7,560 bases of DNA from Vulcanimicrobiota bacterium (GTDB lineage: Bacteria > Vulcanimicrobiota > Vulcanimicrobiia > Vulcanimicrobiales > Vulcanimicrobiaceae). Position numbers and translations under genes: made by a program. The notes beneath the pieces are model-generated. The model had not been told where the DNA came from. It did no database searches and was given only the letters and a program-made list of their open reading frames with translations. This document shows positions 5,687 to 7,560 of this stretch, in pieces. Numbering within the stretch: position 1 is the stretch's first letter; every line of letters starts with the position of its first letter. The DNA lies in the NCBI GenBank assembly GCA_019245995.1, contig JAFAQW010000192.1:1-7560 (forward strand), in the 5' to 3' direction.

Positions 5687-7225
5687 TTAGGGCTTGTAGC
5701 CCTTTACCTGCGCCTCCGTGACCGTCGACGCGTGGTTGCTGCCGAGCGAAGCGCGGATGTACGTGATCACGTCTGCGATGTCTTGATTCGACAGCGTGCC
5801 CTTCCACGGGGGCATCTGGCCGTTGTAGGTTTGGCCGTTCACGGAGAGCGCGCCGTGTAGCCCGTTCAGCACGATGCCGATCACTGTGTTCGGATCGCCC
5901 GTTACGACCGGATTGCCGGCCAACGGCGGGAAGGACCCGGGAACGCCGGCGCCTTGAGCGCCGTGGCAGGTGGCGCAATTTGAGGCGAAGATTTTTGCGC
6001 CGTTGGAGTTGGCAGCCGGCGCCGCTCCGCCGCTGCCGGTGTTCGATTGCATCGTCCCGGCGTTGGCGGCCGAGATCGCTCCCGGTGCGCCGGCGGAGAC
6101 CGGCGCGGCCTGCGCGGCGAGCACCACGGATTCGGGCGGCGACGCGGGCGCCGAGGCCTGTTTGCTCATCGTGGTCGCCTGTCCGAAGATCGAAAGGCCA
6201 ATGATCAGGCACACGACGATCGTCATCCCCCACAGCAGCCCGGCGCGCGACGAGAAGCCGCGCGAGCGGCTGCGATCGAGCCACGGAATCAGCAACACGA
6301 CCAAGAGGAAAATCGTCGGCCCGATGATCGTCGCAATCAGCTCGAGGCTGATGGTCAGCGGCCCGAGGTGTATCTCCGGCGGCACGAGCGCGAGCAAGCC
6401 GAAGAGCGATAAGAAATACCACGCCGGGTACGGCACGAAGAACTTCGTCGGATCGGCCTTTTGGTCGAGATACGGCGGAGCCACCAGCGCGAGGAAGCAG
6501 ATAATGATAAAGACGATCAGCGAGAACGCGCCATCCATGAAAAACTGATCCGGCCAAAACGGTCCCTTGCGCACCGTGCGCGGATCCTCAAGCACCGGTC
6601 CCGCGGGACCGTTATGGCGGAAGATCGTGAGGTGCGCGCCCACGAGCAGAACCAAAACCGCGGGCATGAGCCACACGTGCAAGCCGAAGAAGCGATTGAT
6701 CGTGGCGGTGCCCATCGAGCCTCCCCCTTGCGCGATGTGCTGCAACACCGGCCCGAGCACGGGCGCGAGTCCCGTAATGTTCAGCGACACCTGCGACGCA
6801 AAGTATGCGTCCATGTCCCACGGCAGCAGGTAGCCGGTCAGGCCGAGGACGAGCGTCACCAGCAACAGCAGCACGCCGACGACCCATTGCAGTTCGCGCG
6901 GGGACTTGTAGGCGCCGAAGATCAGGACTTGCAACAGGTGCAGGAAGACCAAGGCAATCATCGCCGACGCGCCCCAGTAGTGCACGGAGAGCAAGAAGTG
7001 GGTCCACGGGTTGAGATAGATCGCCCGCGTCGATTCCCACGCCGTCGCGGCGGACGGCGCGTAGAAGAACGTGAGGAAGATCCCAGTGACGATCTGCACC
7101 ATCATCGCGAAGAGCGTCGCGCTTCCGAAGACGTACCAGTAACTGGCGCCGCCGGGCACGTCTTCCGTCAGGAAGTCTTTCGCCATCGTGACGAAGCCGG
7201 TGCGTTGTTCGATCCAGTTCAACAT
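5687..7225 (-). CDS. Cytochrome b (b6/subunit IV joined in one chain) fused to a C-terminal cytochrome c
   Basis: 512 residues forming the quinol-oxidising core of a bc-type complex in the cytoplasmic membrane. Four helices form the heme-binding bundle (about 30-53, 78-102, 114-133, 182-201). Heme b ligands are His82/His96 (13 residues between) and His183/His198 (14 between, the b6f-like spacing). A subunit IV-like part follows with helices at about 233-250, 290-313 and 329-348 and the Qo motif PAWY at 267-270 where PEWY is usual. After an Ala/Pro/Ser linker (about 350-405) comes a mono-heme cytochrome c domain with CATCH (417-421) and the likely axial Met471 in GQMPPW. Seven helices place this domain outside the membrane, as needed for electron acceptance. 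The cysteine that binds heme c_n in b6f is Tyr31 here. The gene starts 10 bases after the Rieske stop with an AGGA ribosome binding site. I give no symbol because petB, petD and qcrB would each describe only part of it. Confidence 0.95.
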   Translation of the reverse strand: MLNWIEQRTGFVTMAKDFLTEDVPGGASYWYVFGSATLFAMMVQIVTGIFLTFFYAPSAATAWESTRAIYLNPWTHFLLSVHYWGASAMIALVFLHLLQVLIFGAYKSPRELQWVVGVLLLLVTLVLGLTGYLLPWDMDAYFASQVSLNITGLAPVLGPVLQHIAQGGGSMGTATINRFFGLHVWLMPAVLVLLVGAHLTIFRHNGPAGPVLEDPRTVRKGPFWPDQFFMDGAFSLIVFIIICFLALVAPPYLDQKADPTKFFVPYPAWYFLSLFGLLALVPPEIHLGPLTISLELIATIIGPTIFLLVVLLIPWLDRSRSRGFSSRAGLLWGMTIVVCLIIGLSIFGQATTMSKQASAPASPPESVVLAAQAAPVSAGAPGAISAANAGTMQSNTGSGGAAPAANSNGAKIFASNCATCHGAQGAGVPGSFPPLAGNPVVTGDPNTVIGIVLNGLHGALSVNGQTYNGQMPPWKGTLSNQDIADVITYIRASLGSNHASTVTEAQVKGYKP

Positions 7226-7233
7226 GTCAGATT

Positions 7234-7237
7234 TCCT
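7234..7237 (-). promoter_or_regulatory. Ribosome binding site for the cytochrome b-c gene (AGGA)
   Basis: On the minus strand AGGA begins within the TAG stop codon of the Rieske gene and lies 8 bases before the cytochrome b ATG. It fixes that start and ties the two reading frames together. Confidence 0.6.
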
Positions 7238-7560
7238 ATGCCTGATACGAGACGACGATGCGGTTAGGCGTATTCGATTGATAGATGATCCACGTGACTT
7301 CGGCCGCTCCGCTCCGCTCTCTGAACGGCAGCGGATCCAGGCCGCGCGGGGCCGGTCCGGCGATGTGGGTGCCGTCGAACGTGTATTGCGAGCCGTGGCA
7401 CGGGCACATGAAGCGGTTCTGCGCGTCGCTCCAGTTGTAGTAACAGCCGAGGTGCGGACAAATTGGACTGAAGATGACGAAGCCCATGCTGACGACGTCG
7501 TAGGGTACGTCCGCCGCGCCGCCGGCTTTGTTGAAAATATCGGGCCTCGCCGCCTTGAAC
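7236..7560 (-). CDS. Rieske [2Fe-2S] iron-sulfur protein of the bc complex, C-terminal 107 residues; 5' end outside window
   Basis: Carries electrons from quinol at the Qo site of cytochrome b to the c-type heme. The frame is open to the window edge, so the methionine at 7487 is internal and the membrane anchor lies outside. Cluster box I is CPHLGC and box II is CPCHGS, 12 residues apart: the first Cys and the His of box I, and the first Cys and the His of box II, would bind the 2Fe-2S cluster, with the remaining two cysteines forming the stabilising disulfide. The loop YYNWSDAQNRFM between the boxes and the Pro loop AGPAPRGLDPLP after them resemble QcrA/PetC proteins rather than dioxygenase Rieske domains. 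It ends 10 bases before the cytochrome b-c gene, so the two belong to one operon and one complex. Confidence 0.96.
   Translation of the reverse strand, partial: FKAARPDIFNKAGGAADVPYDVVSMGFVIFSPICPHLGCYYNWSDAQNRFMCPCHGSQYTFDGTHIAGPAPRGLDPLPFRERSGAAEVTWIIYQSNTPNRIVVSYQA

Noticed and set aside
5670..6557. 295-codon minus-strand frame inside the cytochrome b-c gene
   Set aside because: Same strand but a different frame from the fusion; its translation is Arg-rich and motif-free, while the other frame holds CATCH and the cytochrome b helices.
6461..7267. 268-codon plus-strand frame opposite cytochrome b
   Set aside because: Charged, repetitive low-complexity translation produced by the complement of hydrophobic codons; no family resemblance.

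Overview
The window is almost wall-to-wall protein coding, with no gap above about 50 bases and a high GC content (roughly 60-65% by eye). It looks like a chromosomal stretch of an aerobic or respiring bacterium. Tetrapyrroles are made from glutamate (C5 route, shown by HemL), and a quinol:cytochrome c oxidoreductase of the Rieske/cytochrome b type is present. The cytochrome b carries the HX14H heme-ligand spacing of b6f-like enzymes, and the Rieske protein resembles the Firmicutes QcrA type. The lineage cannot be fixed from this sequence. A GC-rich, deep-branching, often uncultured phylum (Eremiobacterota/WPS-2 is one candidate) is only a guess. No mobile element, CRISPR array, tRNA, rRNA or long repeat was seen.

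Left block (1-3678, minus strand): a tightly packed tetrapyrrole operon read right to left. It runs from a precorrin-2 dehydrogenase (siroheme synthase N-terminal) domain fused in frame to hydroxymethylbilane synthase (HemC), to porphobilinogen synthase (HemB), a MobA-like nucleotidyltransferase, and glutamate-1-semialdehyde aminomutase (HemL, cut off by the window edge). Every junction overlaps, by 4 bases (ATGA) or about 8-20 bases, so translational coupling is likely. HemL, HemB and HemC make 5-aminolevulinate, porphobilinogen and hydroxymethylbilane. The fused N-terminal domain would act later, on the siroheme/cobalamin branch. HemA, HemD and HemE are not in view.

Middle (about 3668-5392, plus strand): one divergently transcribed integral-membrane glycosyltransferase of the ArnT/PMT-like GT-C superfamily. 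It starts next to or overlapping the hem operon start and ends with its stop codon interlocked with that of the convergent neighbour.

Right block (5389-7560, minus strand): a respiratory bc-complex operon read right to left. It holds a Rieske iron-sulfur protein (N-terminus outside the window), a one-piece cytochrome b with a C-terminal fused c-type cytochrome, and a small YciI-like protein. Together the Rieske protein and the cytochrome b-c fusion would oxidise quinol and pass electrons to an acceptor outside the membrane. The heme pathway on the left supplies their cofactors, but nothing in the sequence shows co-regulation.

The genes are mostly housekeeping. The points worth a second look are the cytochrome b-c fusion with a PAWY (not PEWY) Qo motif and no heme c_n cysteine, the precorrin-2 dehydrogenase-HemC fusion with an altered active-site loop, and the MobA-like gene embedded in the heme operon.
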